Notes under the pieces: generated by a model
Told to the model about the DNA's origin: nothing
Database searches by the model: none
The model's input: the letters and a program-made list of their open reading frames with translations, nothing else
Assembly (NCBI GenBank): GCA_964058845.1
Contig: CAXKVR010000190.1
Coordinates: 62,001 to 126,000, forward strand
Direction of reading: 5' to 3'
DNA: 64,000 nucleotides
DNA from: Carex sylvatica
Taxonomy: Eukaryota; Streptophyta; Magnoliopsida; Poales; Cyperaceae
Made by a program: the position numbers and the translations under genes
Part shown: positions 23,896-35,320 of the stretch, in pieces
Numbering within the stretch: position 1 is the stretch's first letter
Layout: the number at the start of each line of letters is the position of its first letter

Positions 23896-24620
23896 GAAGT
23901 TCCCTAAATTTATTCTCCGAAATTTTTAAAAACACCATAATCAAAGAAAAAATAAATTAAATAACCGTTAAAATCTAATTTTTTTTAAAATGCTCTGGCC
24001 GCATTCTCTAGATGCAGACCCAAATAGGAGGCCGTTTCTCCTAGGTGCGGACCAGGAGGACCTCAACCCCTAGATGCAGCCCCATTATAATTTTCTATAA
24101 AATACGTTTTGGAGAGAGAAATTCATTTCTCACAATAACAACTCTCTCTCATGGATCAGAGCTTCAGAACTATAATTTTTTTTTCTCTCTTTTTCAATTT
24201 TTCATTTTTTTCAGTAGATTAGTAATTAATTTAGTTAATTTGTAATTGTAAGTTTCTTTGTAATTAATTAAGTTAATTAAGCATGATATTGTTCTATTTA
24301 TTGTTTCTTCATCTTGTTGTCCAAATAACGACATTTTCAAACTACTTAAAACTTCTCAGAAATTAAACTATTAAAAACTTCTAAACCCAATATAACAAAA
24401 TCAAACAACTACTTTGAGAAAAAAAAAAAAAAGGGGGCTGCATCGCCTAGTTCAGGTCCTCAGGCCATTTTGGGTCAGCTTCTAGGGGATGTGGCCCCCA
24501 GGTAGAGTGCCCGCATCTAGGGGATGCAGCCAGGGCATTTTTTTAATTTTCAGATTTTGATGGTTATTTAGTTTTTTTTTTATTATGGTGTTTTTAAAAA
24601 TTTCGGATTTATTGAGGAAC
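23896..24620 (+). mobile_element. Nonautonomous element with about 120-bp TIRs (possibly Mutator-like)
   Basis: The left arm ('ccgaaatttttaaaaacacc' ... 'tgctctggccgcat' ... 'tagatgcag') is mirrored at 24490-24620 ('gatgcagccagggcat' ... 'ggtgtttttaaaaatttcgg'). Inside is a promoter-like block with TATA and CT-rich leader, then ATG at 24151 with a short open frame, suggesting a deletion derivative that kept a transposase-gene 5' end. No TSD resolved. Confidence 0.6.
24096..24160 (+). promoter_or_regulatory. TATA box and leader inside the TIR element
   Basis: TATAAAAT at 24096-24103 is followed by aactctctctc and ATGGATCAGAG at 24151. The frame is short and ends without any recognisable domain. 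Confidence 0.4.
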
Positions 24621-25327
24621 CATCCCTTTTTTTTCAATTTATTCTTGTTATTTGGATTTTATGGGATGCAGCAAGAAGATATTTCTATTTTTTTAATAGA
24701 TATCCATCGAATTTAAAGAGACTAAAATAGCTCTTTTATCCTTTATATTAATTATAATCTTATCATGCATCACACTACAAAGTAATTAGAAACGTGTCAA
24801 TTATCTTCCACTAAATAACCTAATACAAGATTATTCTTTGATTTTACTCTTAATAATAATGTTTTTGGTATAATTTGTGCTTACTTTTTCTCTCTTCTAT
24901 TTTTCATCCATATTGAGTTATGTATGATGTTTGCGTCAACTTCAATTATCATCATCATCATTGTTATTTTGTACTTCTAGAAGATCCAGTGTTGTAAATA
25001 ATGGTATGTGGTCGTCTGACGAACATACTGTCAAGCAATTAATTAGAAATAAGCAAAAATAATTAAAAATAATCGGCAGTTAGTCAGAAAATTTTGTGAC
25101 AGTTTGATCACTGCAACGACTAATCGGCCAATTAAGCAATCTAAAAGTTCATTTTTTACAACAATGAAAAGAACACTAATCAATGGCAGTAAATTACACA
25201 AAAAATTACTAGTCACGTTACCATAATTTTTGGATGTATATTTTTCAAGGAGAAAAATAATAATTAACATTTCGAATTAAATAACAATTTTCCAATTCTT
25301 AATAATGCAAGTCATTCTTTTAAGACG
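24621..25327. other. Intergenic, nothing recognised
   Basis: AT-rich. The 75-codon minus-strand frame at 25043-25270 has no coding character. Confidence 0.4.
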
Positions 25328-25478
25328 AACCAACTCCAATGCTCTTCAAATAGGAGAGCAGAATCTTGTTATTCAAAATCGAACTGTTTATTTGTGTTCA
25401 GATTCGCGTATAAAAAAATAAATAGTTAGAGTTTGAATAACATAGTTCTACTCTCCTATTTAGAGAGCAGAGTTGATT
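25328..25478. mobile_element. Small MITE with TIRs of about 50 bp
   Basis: The arm 'caactccaatgctcttcaaa' with 'taggagagcagaat' is mirrored by 'ctactctcctatttagagag' and 'cagagttgat'. No TSD was found. Confidence 0.55.
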
Positions 25479-25507
25479 CCCTTTTTAGACCCAAAGGTAT
25501 AGCAGCT

Positions 25508-25695
25508 GAAAATAAATCTGCTGTGATTCTTGAGAAATCACAGGACCTTGCTATTTCAAATTCATCTTTTCATTTATTTTGAGATTCGTGTACAGAAAAT
25601 TACTGATTTTGAAATTTGTACATTTTATAAAGTAAAAGATTAGATTTGAAATAGCAGATATGTGATTCTCTAGGAATCACAGCAGATTTATTTCC
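25508..25695. mobile_element. Small Mutator-type MITE with 9-bp TSD
   Basis: TIRs of about 65 bp begin gaaaataaatctgctgtgat and end atcacagcagatttatttcc. Flanks are ATAGCAGCT (25499-25507) and ATAGCAGCC (25696-25704), a 9-bp TSD with one mismatch, which fits Mutator-like elements. Confidence 0.75.
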
Positions 25696-25704
25696 ATAGC
25701 AGCC

Positions 25705-26085
25705 TGGGTTGCTTTTCACTTTTCAGGCCTGGTTGAATTATTATAACATCGTCACCATACCATATATAGGAGATGAATGGGACGAAAGAAGGTCCCCAAG
25801 TACCCAACACACACACATGGTCTGATGGAAACATGGCAACCTCTTGCTGAAAATGAAATCACCGAGAATTTGAGAGATCTTGGGACCTGAGAACGGGCCC
25901 AATTAAGATCTCTTATAAAATTCAATCTTTTGGTGTGATCCTCATGGCCGGTGCTATTTGTACCTTTGTTCATCTTTTTTTCTCTTCTTTAATCTATAGT
26001 GATATGAAAGAGAAAGATTAAGAACGCATACTATGAAACGAAAAAAATTGCAATTTTTTTAATACACACACATACATATATGTAT
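25705..26085. other. Intergenic, nothing recognised
   Basis: No element ends or coding frames seen. Confidence 0.4.
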
Positions 26086-26491
26086 AGGAATATGCTAATA
26101 TGCTATGCGTAGCATATAGGGCCTCCGTGCAACGGCTCAATATTTGATTTTTTAAAATTCTAACGGTCGATCCGAACCGTTCATCTTGTTCTCCATATTA
26201 ATATGTATTTGGAGACTAAATTTTATATTTTTTGGAATTTGTTTACTATTTTTTTAGATTTATTGAAAATCATTGTTTTCAGCAAATATGGACCATAAAA
26301 AAACAGTGATTTTCAATAAATCTAAAAAAATAGTAAAAAATTTCAAAAAATATAAAATTTGGTCTCCAAACACATATTAATATGAGAACAAGATGAACGG
26401 TTTGGATCGACCGTTAGAATTTTGAAAAGTTGAATATTGAACCGTTGCACGGAGACCCTCTATGCTACGCGTAGCATGCTAGCAGGTTCCT
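26086..26491. mobile_element. Foldback MITE, shared core, AGGAATATGCTAATATGC end type (tandem copy 1)
   Basis: The terminus aggaatatgctaatatgcta is followed by the palindrome atgctatgcgtagcat, then 'gtgcaacggctcaatattt' and the shared core. It is mirrored at the right end (gctagcaggttcct). Confidence 0.9.
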
Positions 26492-26499
26492 ATATATAT

Positions 26500-26905
26500 A
26501 GGAATATGCTAATATGCTATGCCTAGCATATAGAGCCTCCGTGCAACGGCTCAATATTTGACTTTTTAAAATCCTAATGGTCGATCCGAACCATTCATCT
26601 TGTTCTCCATATTAATATGTGTTTGGAGACCAAATTTTACATTTTTTGAAATTTATTTACTATTTTTTAGATTTATTGAAAATCGCTGTTTTTAGCAAAT
26701 CTGGACCATAAAAAACAGTGATTTTCAATAAATCTAAAAACTAGTAAAAAAATATAAAAAAAATATAAAATTTGGTCTCCAAACACATATTAATATGGAG
26801 AACAAGATGAACGGTTTGGATGGACCGTTAGAATTTTGAAAAGTCAAATATTAAACCGTTGCACGGAGACCCTCTATGCTATGCGTAGCATGCTAGTAGG
26901 TTCCT
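26500..26905. mobile_element. Foldback MITE, same end type (tandem copy 2)
   Basis: Near-identical in layout to the preceding element, separated from it by an 8-bp AT spacer, same orientation. Confidence 0.9.
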
Positions 26906-26911
26906 ATATAT

Positions 26912-27313
26912 AGGAATATGCTAATATGTTATGCGTAGCATATAGAGCCTCCGTGCAACGGCTCAATATTTGACTTTTTAAAATTCTAACGGTGGATCCG
27001 AACCATTCATCTTGTTCTCCATATTAATATGTGTTTGGAGACCAAATTTTACATTTTTTGGAATTTGTTTACTATTTTTTTAGATTTATTAAAAATCGCT
27101 GTTTTCAGCAAATCTGGACTATAAAAAAATAGTGATTTTCAATAAATCTAAAAAATAGTAAATTTTTTAAAAAAAATATAAAATTTGGTCTCCAAACACT
27201 TATTAATATGGAGAACAAGATGAACGATTTAGATCGACCGTTAGAATTTTGAAAAGTCAAATATTGAACCGTTGCACGGACACCCTCTATGCTACGCGTA
27301 GCATGCTAGCAGG

Positions 27314-27317
<4 letters not shown>
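26912..27317. mobile_element. Foldback MITE, same end type (tandem copy 3)
   Basis: Third consecutive copy, separated from copy 2 by 6 bp. Its right end runs straight into a (TA)n tract (27317-27346). The translated frame over this junction is an artefact of the repeat. Confidence 0.9.
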
Positions 27318-27346
<29 letters not shown>

Positions 27347-27350
<4 letters not shown>

Positions 27351-27775
27351 GTTGGCTACTATGCTTATATAAGCATATCCCCACATATGCTTATAACTCA
27401 TTTTTGTGTTTTTAATGTCCAAATGGTTGATCTGAACCGTTAGATGTGATATCTATATTGAAATGTGCCTGGAGACCAAATTTTACATTTTTCTGAATTT
27501 TTTTACTATTTATTAAGCCAATTTGAAAATCTCTGATCCAACGGTGGCTTCTGGTTTTACTATTTTGTTAAGCCACCGTTGGATCAGCGATTTTCAAAAT
27601 GGCTTAATAAATAGTAAAAAAATTCAGAAAAATGTAAAATTTGGTCTCCAAGCACATTTCAATATAGAGATCACATCTAACGGTTCAGATCGACCATTTG
27701 AACATTAAAAATACAAAAATGAGTTATAAGCATATGTAGAATATAGTTATATAAGTATAGTAGCCAACCCCCCTC
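27347..27775. mobile_element. Foldback MITE, shared core, AGAGGTTGGCTACTATGC end type (copy 2)
   Basis: Same termini and central 'gatccaacggtggct' pair as 20991-21417. The core arms here read 'gttagatgtgatatctata' in place of 'ttcatcttgttctccat'. It sits directly after a (TA)n tract. Confidence 0.9.
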
Positions 27776-27943
27776 TCTCTATATATATATACCTTTATTA
27801 AAAATAAAAAAAACTACTGAATTCTCGGAAATCGAAATTTAGTATGTTCGCCATTTGTCGTTGTGGAATGGGTCCACCATTTGTTGTTGCCAATCCATAA
27901 TAGATATATTCTTAGTGTCCACTTAATTAAAAGTGACCTGGAA

Positions 27944-28457
27944 TGAGAGTGTAAACGGTCGGATACGAATTGGATAGTGGTTTTATTGTATCTGTATCCG
28001 TTATAATTTTTCAGATACAAATACAGATACGAATAATCTCGAATACGGATACTGATCGGATATTAAATGTTACGGATACGGATCGGATATCGGACGGATA
28101 CGGATATTTTTCATAATTAGCTTGTTAGTTACAAAATATCTATTATATTATTAAAATATTAGTCACTAATTATGTCATAGTGTTATATTATTCATCAAAA
28201 TATATATATCTATATGCAATTTAATAAATTATTCGTACGATATACAATTTAATAAATCAATTTAAGAACATATATCACATTTGTTGTAGTTTAAAGTGTA
28301 AACGGTCAGATACGGATAGTAAAATGCCTTACCGGATATGCATTCATTATAATTTTTCAGATAGCCTCAGATACGGATGCGAATCGGATAATTTAAGTAC
28401 TTTTCTAGATTCGAATTCGGACCAAATCGGATATTATTTGATCCGTTTACACCCCTA
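27944..28457. mobile_element. hAT MITE, TAGGGGTG family, composite
   Basis: It starts tgagagtgtaaacggtc and ends gtttacacccta-type (tttacacccctagcc region). Flanks are ACCTGGAA (27936-27943) and GCCTGGAA (28458-28465), an 8-bp TSD with one mismatch. A second family left end ('agtgtaaacggtcagatacg') lies inside at about 28292, so two copies are nested or fused. Confidence 0.75.
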
Positions 28458-28465
28458 GCCTGGAA

Positions 28466-29339
28466 CGTCAAATAGAAGATATGCTAATTCTGAAATTCTC
28501 ATAATTCAGTGATTTTTTTTTTATGAGAATATTTTTAAAAAATTCAGAATAAAGAATTGTTGAAGTAAAGGTAGCACAAGTGCGAAATGATAATGATAAT
28601 GATGTAAATGATGTGGTAGTGTTGTTAAAATAGACTTATGTTGTTACGTGGTATTAACAGCTGAAAAACTTTGTTTCACTTCTATCACAAAAAATGAAGA
28701 TAAATAAAAAATGAAATGAAAATAGTTTGTGGAATAATTGAAGTAGCGATATATAATCAATTTACTCTAATTTTTTGTGTTTTTGTCCTGACTCTAATTT
28801 TAAATTTTTTAATAAGAAAAATCTAAAATTTATATCTCAAAATAAAATCATTAAATGTGATCTATTTTTTTTTTTTCTAAATGTACATAAACAATTGTTC
28901 TTTTTCTATTTTAGCTTTATATGACTCAATAAGTTGAAAAATTAATATTCAATATTTATCTACATAAGTATTTTTTTTTTTCAAACTCTTGATACTAATT
29001 AAAACAAAATCAAATGTCATGAACTTTTAAGTGTACAACTCTTGCTTTATTTTGACATTTCAGTTATAAATTTTAAATTATTTTGTTCTAAAATAAAGAC
29101 ATAACACAACACAATAAATAAAAACATTTTAATCCGTCTCTACAAATAATTAGTCTTTGCTATTTTTTCTAATTATCATTTTTTCATGGTCGACAAGGAG
29201 AAATTGATACTATATTTTTTTCTCGCAGACATTGCAATGATTTCTTCCAGCCGAAAGTTAATTTTATTGAACAAATAATTAAAAAAAAAATTGGATACAC
29301 ATTTGTGAGTCATCTATCATTTGATTCATTTCCTCATAA
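28466..29339. other. Intergenic, nothing recognised
   Basis: AT-rich, no coding frame or inverted repeat resolved. Confidence 0.4.
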
Positions 29340-29700
29340 GCGGATTCATAATATCCGTTAGAAGGGTATAAAAATAGTAAATCAGTTTAAAATAATTATT
29401 TGGATTCAAATTCATTAACTATTCGGATACTAGACAATAAACAATACTTTAACTTATAATTTTTAATACTTTGACTTATAATTTCTGATGCTCTAACTTA
29501 CAATTCTAATTACCAATCATAATGCAAAAAATTTATTTAATTTTAACTCTTAAGTTTAATCCGAATTACAAATCAGAATAATTAGATGGAGGAAACAAAA
29601 ATTCAGAAAAAAGAGAAGCAAAGTCAATTGAAACTAATAAATTTTATGGTAGTCTTCCGACAATCCTACACTGAAATTCCTTCCTACTTTTCATAAAATC
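29340..29700. mobile_element. Degenerate relative of the repeat at 2108-2443
   Basis: It shares several long words with 2190-2340, for example 'attctaattaccaatcata' and 'caaaaaatttattt', in the same order. Ends not resolved. Confidence 0.4.
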
Positions 29701-30420
29701 AAAATTCATAAAGAACAACTGCCCCTTTAGTCCCATGTAGATCCTCCCCGGTTTCCTTTTCTTATTTAAGCTGGGTTGGTAAACGCAATTATCAACTATT
29801 TTGTTTGGTTCATGGAGCTGAAATTAAAATTTGTGAGTTTCAGAATTTGAACCAAGTCTGAAGACTTGCAAGTTGCAATTAATTACAAGATTTAATCCAC
29901 TCGATGTATGGATCGATCTGCATTGTACCGCACAAATAGAATTAGGCAATTGTTTAATTAATACAAGTACGTACAAAAGTGATCAGCGCACATAAATATG
30001 CATACATTTGCACTGAAAAAGTGCACCATTTATTTTATCGCACTATGATTTTCTTATGATTAAGTGAGATCACCAACAATTAATATATTAATTAATTAAT
30101 TGGAAGCAGGCTTTGTTGGGTTAAAATATGATCGTTCTGCTACGTACACTGGGATTAATTTTGAAGCTTGTTAATTAATTTATATCCGTAGAATTTTCCT
30201 AGGGATACACTGATGCACATAGTTGTTGGCGTTTTTGCTAAATTCACATAATTAATTCTCCTAGCAGAACAAACCAATTTAATGTCTGGTTAAGAGAATA
30301 TTTAATTTTTTTTTCTCAAAAAAAAGTTATATATAAAAATAATCACCGCCAACTGTTGCTTGTGAATTAATTAATAATATGTATCATTTCTAAAAAAATT
30401 AATAATAATTATTATTTTAA
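29701..30420. other. Intergenic, nothing recognised
   Basis: No coding frame or repeat family member was identified. Confidence 0.4.
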
Positions 30421-30520
30421 GAACTTGTCTTTGATCTAATGACAAAGACATATGACTCTTATTTTAAGAATTTTGTGGTTTGAAACCCACAGAGTGAGGA
30501 AAGTCTATATAATATATACA
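30421..30520 (+). mobile_element. SINE-like, tRNA-related sequence
   Basis: An A-box-like 'ttgatctaatgac' (about 30431) is spaced about 45 bp from a B-box-like 'ggtttgaaaccc' (about 30478), as in tRNA-derived SINE heads. A diverged copy is at 48571-48680. No tail or TSD was resolved. Confidence 0.4.
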
Positions 30521-31168
30521 GAAATTTGAAAGTGTATTGGATGGATTGAAAATAAAATATAAAATAATAGGTATCATTTTATAATATTAAATAGGGTTGT
30601 TAAAGTAGAAAAAGAGAAGTCAATAGGCTTATGCACATTATTTAATGAAGTGCAACTTTTGAATTCGGATAATGGACGAGTTTGGCACAAGTCTAGTGAT
30701 AGTCTTCGTTGGTATGGTTATTAGCAGCCTTGAAAGCCCTCTGAATGAAGAAATTTTTATTTTTAGAAAGTATTATAAATAATAGAGAGAAAGAGAAATA
30801 GTATCTTGAAATTTTGAAGCATAGAAGGATCGGTAAAAGTTTCTCCCATTAATTTTTTTTTCAGTTGCGTCAAATTTTTTGTGGCCTCTATTTTGTGATG
30901 GAAAAAAATTTAGAGTCATATAATTCAGAGCAATAGAAAAAAAAATAACACTTTCGATCAGAAAAATTTCACTGACCTTCTATACATCTAAAAACTAAGA
31001 TAATCTTTCTCTTTCTCTCTATTGTTTTATAATATTTTCTATAAGCAAAAAAATTCCTCTAAATTAGTTTCAGGAAACTAAAATTCAAAAGAAAGAGGAG
31101 GCCACTCAGACTGTCATTATCCATAAAAGCATGGAAAATATATATAATCATGATGTCACCACTGTGGC
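30521..31168. other. Intergenic, nothing recognised
   Basis: A 103-codon minus-strand frame reaching into the next element is not convincing. Confidence 0.35.
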
Positions 31169-31741
31169 CGAGAGAAATTAGATTTTTAAAAAAAATATAA
31201 TTAGTTTTATAACTTTCAACAAAAAAAGCCCCGTTTACTCGGTTTTTAGAAAAATAGTCTCCACCGATCTCTAGAATCGGTGGAGCAAGAAAATACATAG
31301 CTACACTGATTCTAGAGATCGGTGGAACTAATTTTGACCCATTTTGGCATCTAGGAAAGGAAAGCCACAAAAAATCTGAATTTTTTCTCTATACGCCGAT
31401 CCATAGAATCGGTGGAGGGGTATTTTAAAAAAATTCACCCGACGGGATCTTTTTTATTTTTTCACAATGTTTTTTTTCTCTCTACACCGATCCACATGAT
31501 CGGTATATGGGTCTTTTTGGGTTACACCAATCCTGTGGATCGGTGGAGGGTTTTTGTGTGGCCTTTGGTGCGTGTTAATGTGGCATATGGGAAAATTACT
31601 CCACCGATTCTATGGATCGATGTAGATTTTAATTTTTTTGCTCCATCGATCTCTATTTTTCTAAAAAACGAGTAAAAGAAGCTTGTTATGTTGAAAGTTT
31701 TAAAACTAATTCTATTTTAAAAAAAATTCCTATTTAGTGAG
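31169..31741. mobile_element. TIR element filled with repeated short palindromes
   Basis: The outer arms (31169-31260 and 31655-31741) are inverted copies containing 'taattagttttataacttt' and 'actcggtttttagaaaaata'. The interior carries five or more variants of a hairpin 'ccaccgatctctagaatcgg' (31261, 31305, 31390, 31480, 31520, 31600). Open frames here are by-products of those hairpins. Superfamily unassigned. Confidence 0.65.
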
Positions 31742-31981
31742 ATCAGCAATAACAATTTGATATGAATTGTTTAAAAAATATTTTTTTTTTTGTTATAAAT
31801 TTATATGTACATTTCAATGGAATTATGTGACCTCACTCCCTCTCATATGGTATTATCTAGAGTGGAAAAAATGGTATGGCGAAGCCGGCTCCTTCACGGA
31901 ACGACACGTGTTATTGTTTTGTGTCGTGACTCGCATGTTGCATGCTGTGATTATCCCTTGAAATTTTGATCACGGCACAGC

Positions 31982-32741
31982 GAGGGGCGGATGCATAATT
32001 TCTGTCAGGGTGGGGCAAAAATTAAATTTAAACAGCTTAACGGATTTAAATTCATTAGCTAATCGGGTACTAATAAAAAAAATTAACATAATAAAAAATT
32101 ATGGTTCAAAATTTCCCAAAATTTAATTATGGTTGTAAATATGATTTTAATCTGATTCATGACTTCTTTGTAGTTTTTTTTTGTAGTTTTCTTGATAATT
32201 TGTACAAGTTTGACTTATATTTTGTTTAATAGGAGATTACAAACATGAAATTTTGACTTGTATTTTGTTTAATAGGCCAACATATCTTTATTTTTTGACA
32301 ATAAATGAATGCAAGATTAAAGTATAATTTCAATCAAAGAAGCCTGTTGTGTATTTTTCAGGCCCATTCTCTCTCATTTAATATGACATATGGGGTCCTC
32401 TAATATCAACCAATAATTTAATGTGGCATATGGGGTCCCATAACTTAACCTCTTAGTTCATAAAACACCATGTCTATTCTCATTGAACCAATCTTCTTCT
32501 TCCTCCAAAATTTACCCAAAATCATAAACACTTAAAGAAAATAAAAAAAATGTGCAAGGAATAAAGGGTGGAGGTGAAATTGGCTTCAAAATAAAAAAAT
32601 ATTTAGTCTCGAGAGGGGCAAACTAATTTTCATGGAGGGGCAAAATCAAAATCAACATATTTTTATTCACTATTTTCGAAAATTCAGGAGGGGGGGGGGG
32701 GGGGGGGGCTGCCTCCCTGGACTATACTGGTTCCGCCCCTG
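31982..32741. mobile_element. hAT nonautonomous element containing a long G run
   Basis: It starts gaggggcggatgcat and ends ggttccgcccctg, hAT-type termini. Flanks are GGCACAGC (31974-31981) and GGCACGGC (32742-32749), an 8-bp TSD with one mismatch. No transposase. A G homopolymer of about 18 lies at 32691-32708. Confidence 0.75.
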
Positions 32742-32749
32742 GGCACGGC

Positions 32750-33377
32750 ACGTAATCACACGAATCACGTGTAATTAGAACTGTTAGGTCTTAATCAAAT
32801 GGTGAATCTTAAATAAACTAACTTAAATTATGAAAAAAAAATAATTAAATGTGAGAAACGTAACCAGTTACATTTGAACACGGAACGCGAATCACGCCAC
32901 ATTAGAAAGAAAAAAAAAAGTTGATTAAGACAAAGAGACACCACTTAAAAAGTGTCAATGTCTCCAACTCTCTATGCTTTGTTCTGGTCTCCCACATAAC
33001 CAAATTCTCGCACGAAAAAATTCAATTGATGTTCCTCCAAACTGGACCTCTATTTTTCTCGTGCGCCTACCGATCAATTTAGTGCATCATCGGATCCATC
33101 TCCTTTATATTATTGCAAACCTTTGCTTTTGACGAAATCCATAGACAGCTCCTTCTACACCTTTTCTTTATTTAGTTTTTTTTTTTTCGAGTGGTACTAT
33201 TAGGACAGCGTAACGTGTACCAGTTAAGCAACCTGCTGTATGCGTACCTTCGAATCTATTTATAACCTTAAACACTGGATGAAACACACAACCTAGTTTT
33301 AGAGTATTAACTATCATTTATGTTCATCTCAAAAAAAAAAAAAAAAAAACTATCATTTATGCACACTATATCAATTT
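32750..33377. other. Intergenic, nothing recognised
   Basis: Includes A-rich tracts at about 32910 and 33330 only. Confidence 0.4.
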
Positions 33378-33743
33378 TAGGGGTGAAAACGGAGCAGATA
33401 ATAGTAAAATTATATCCATATTTCTTTTTAATTTTCCGAATACAGATATGAATTGAATATTAGACAAATACAAATACGGATATGAATCGGATCCGATATT
33501 TATTAAAAGAATACTAAAATTCATAATATTTATCTAATTATAATGATAAATAACCTAATTTTTTCATAATATATATTAAATTATATGATATATATCTCTA
33601 CTACTTGGATACAGATAATTGAAACATAAAATTATATATGTATCTATATCTACACAGATATTCGGATATCAGATATTCATATATAATTTTTTGAATACAA
33701 ATCAAATACGAATCGGATATTATCCATAACGTTTTCACCCCTA
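33378..33743. mobile_element. hAT MITE, TAGGGGTG family
   Basis: It starts taggggtgaaaacgg and ends cgttttcacccta-type (gttttcacccctа region), with interior 'cggatatgaatcggat' words. TATATCAA three bases before the left end and TATATCAT after the right end suggest a TSD disturbed by a small insertion. Confidence 0.65.
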
Positions 33744-35049
33744 TATATCATGCATATAGAATGGTGATGGGGGCAATTTAAAAAATTTAAGCAAAGTTTC
33801 CAAGTCTTTTTAGGTAGCGGACTCCAAATTAATATGTACTGGTAAATAAAACAATTTTGTTCACCACATTGGTGGTGTAAGGCTTTTTTTTCATCTAGCT
33901 GTGTCCTACCAATGATGAAGCATTAATTTGATCACTAAAGTTATAAAGGTATTTAGGCTAGGAAGCTCTTAATTTTTAATTAGTTATCGTGCTCAGTTTA
34001 GTTTATGTATTCAGGTATGTACTTGCAACATAAGCTGGAATCATGATGCATTAAGATATATGAGGTATATCCAATTATATATTTTAGAACTTATTTATAT
34101 CATTGCTCACCTGATTAATTAGGCGAGGTCAAAGGAGGCACGGGCAAGTGGAAAATCAAAATAATATATTTTCTCTCTTTTAATTATGATTTAGCACCAG
34201 CCTTTGCGCTAAAAGCCGGAAGAAGGTCGACTACGATTTGACGAATGACGACCATAGTTTTCCATATATAATTCATATCATAATATTTTTTTTGTGTCTG
34301 GTTGGTGCGCACACTTAACTTGAATCGGGGCAAGTTGTTTTAGCGTTGTCTGGCACTAAATCCATGGTCTACAAATGGAGAAAGGCTTTTGCACACACTT
34401 TAAGCACAAGTGGCGTCTGTGTTGGATTAAGCAAGCAATTTAAAGTATACAGCACTTGCATCCTTAACGTGGAGCTGCAAAATCATATATATGTAATATG
34501 TGCATGCTTCCTGTATTTTTTATTTTTTTTTACCAGTTGAATTTGAATAAATAAATACATATTCGTAGATTTTATATTGTATACTTGTTCAAATTAGTTC
34601 TCTTTTAATTTGGAAAAAAAATTATATTTTTGCTTCATACTCTATAAGGAATAAAATATGTAAATACTGATGAAACGAACACCCAGCAGCGGTGCAAAGC
34701 CTATATTGAACATTGGCGTTTCCGGCAAGGATGCACCAAGTGGGCCTGAATTTGTGAGACTAATTACAAAACCCAAAATGGGACGCTTTGACGGGCCTTT
34801 AAGGCCCAAAGTTCTAATTTGTATGTATACATAAATCATTCTAGGCCTTTCATGTTGGATCATACAGAACTGGGCCTTTTCCTTTAAAGGGCTTTCATCT
34901 ATGAGAGAATTAGTTGTTGATGTTTCCTTCTCAAAAAATTTCACGTTGATCGATGGTTTACATTAAAGCAACGGAATGCATAACAAAACGATGATATTAT
35001 ATACCAGTAATGAAATAGTGGAGTTGAAAATAAAAATAACGATAGTGAT
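33744..35049. other. Intergenic, nothing recognised
   Basis: Open frames at 34346-34540 and 34642-34944 show no domain. Several GGGCC/GGCCC words occur at 34740-34890. Confidence 0.35.
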
Positions 35050-35320
35050 AATAAAAGAAGAGAATTAAAATAGAGGTAAAAAATCAGTTAATTTGAAAAC
35101 TTTGAACCATTTTAAAATAATGATTTTCTATCCATCTAAGCTATATAGTTTCTAAAAAATATAAAATTTATTCTCTAAGTATATTTTCATATGAAGATCA
35201 TGTTTAATAGTTTAGATTAAATATCTAAACTTTGAAAAATAAAATATGAATTCATAATATAAATCCGTCGTTCCGTAATATACATATTACCATAACCTCA
35301 CACATTAAAAAATTAAGAAA
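35050..35320. mobile_element. Right half of a shared-core MITE (TGAGG end type)
   Basis: It carries 'gattttctatccatctaa', 'catgtttaatagtttagat' and the terminus 'atattaccataacctca', matching the right half of 6974-7360. The left half is absent. Confidence 0.55.

Noticed and set aside
34642..34944. 100-codon minus-strand frame
   Set aside because: It has no domain and mixed composition, most likely chance.
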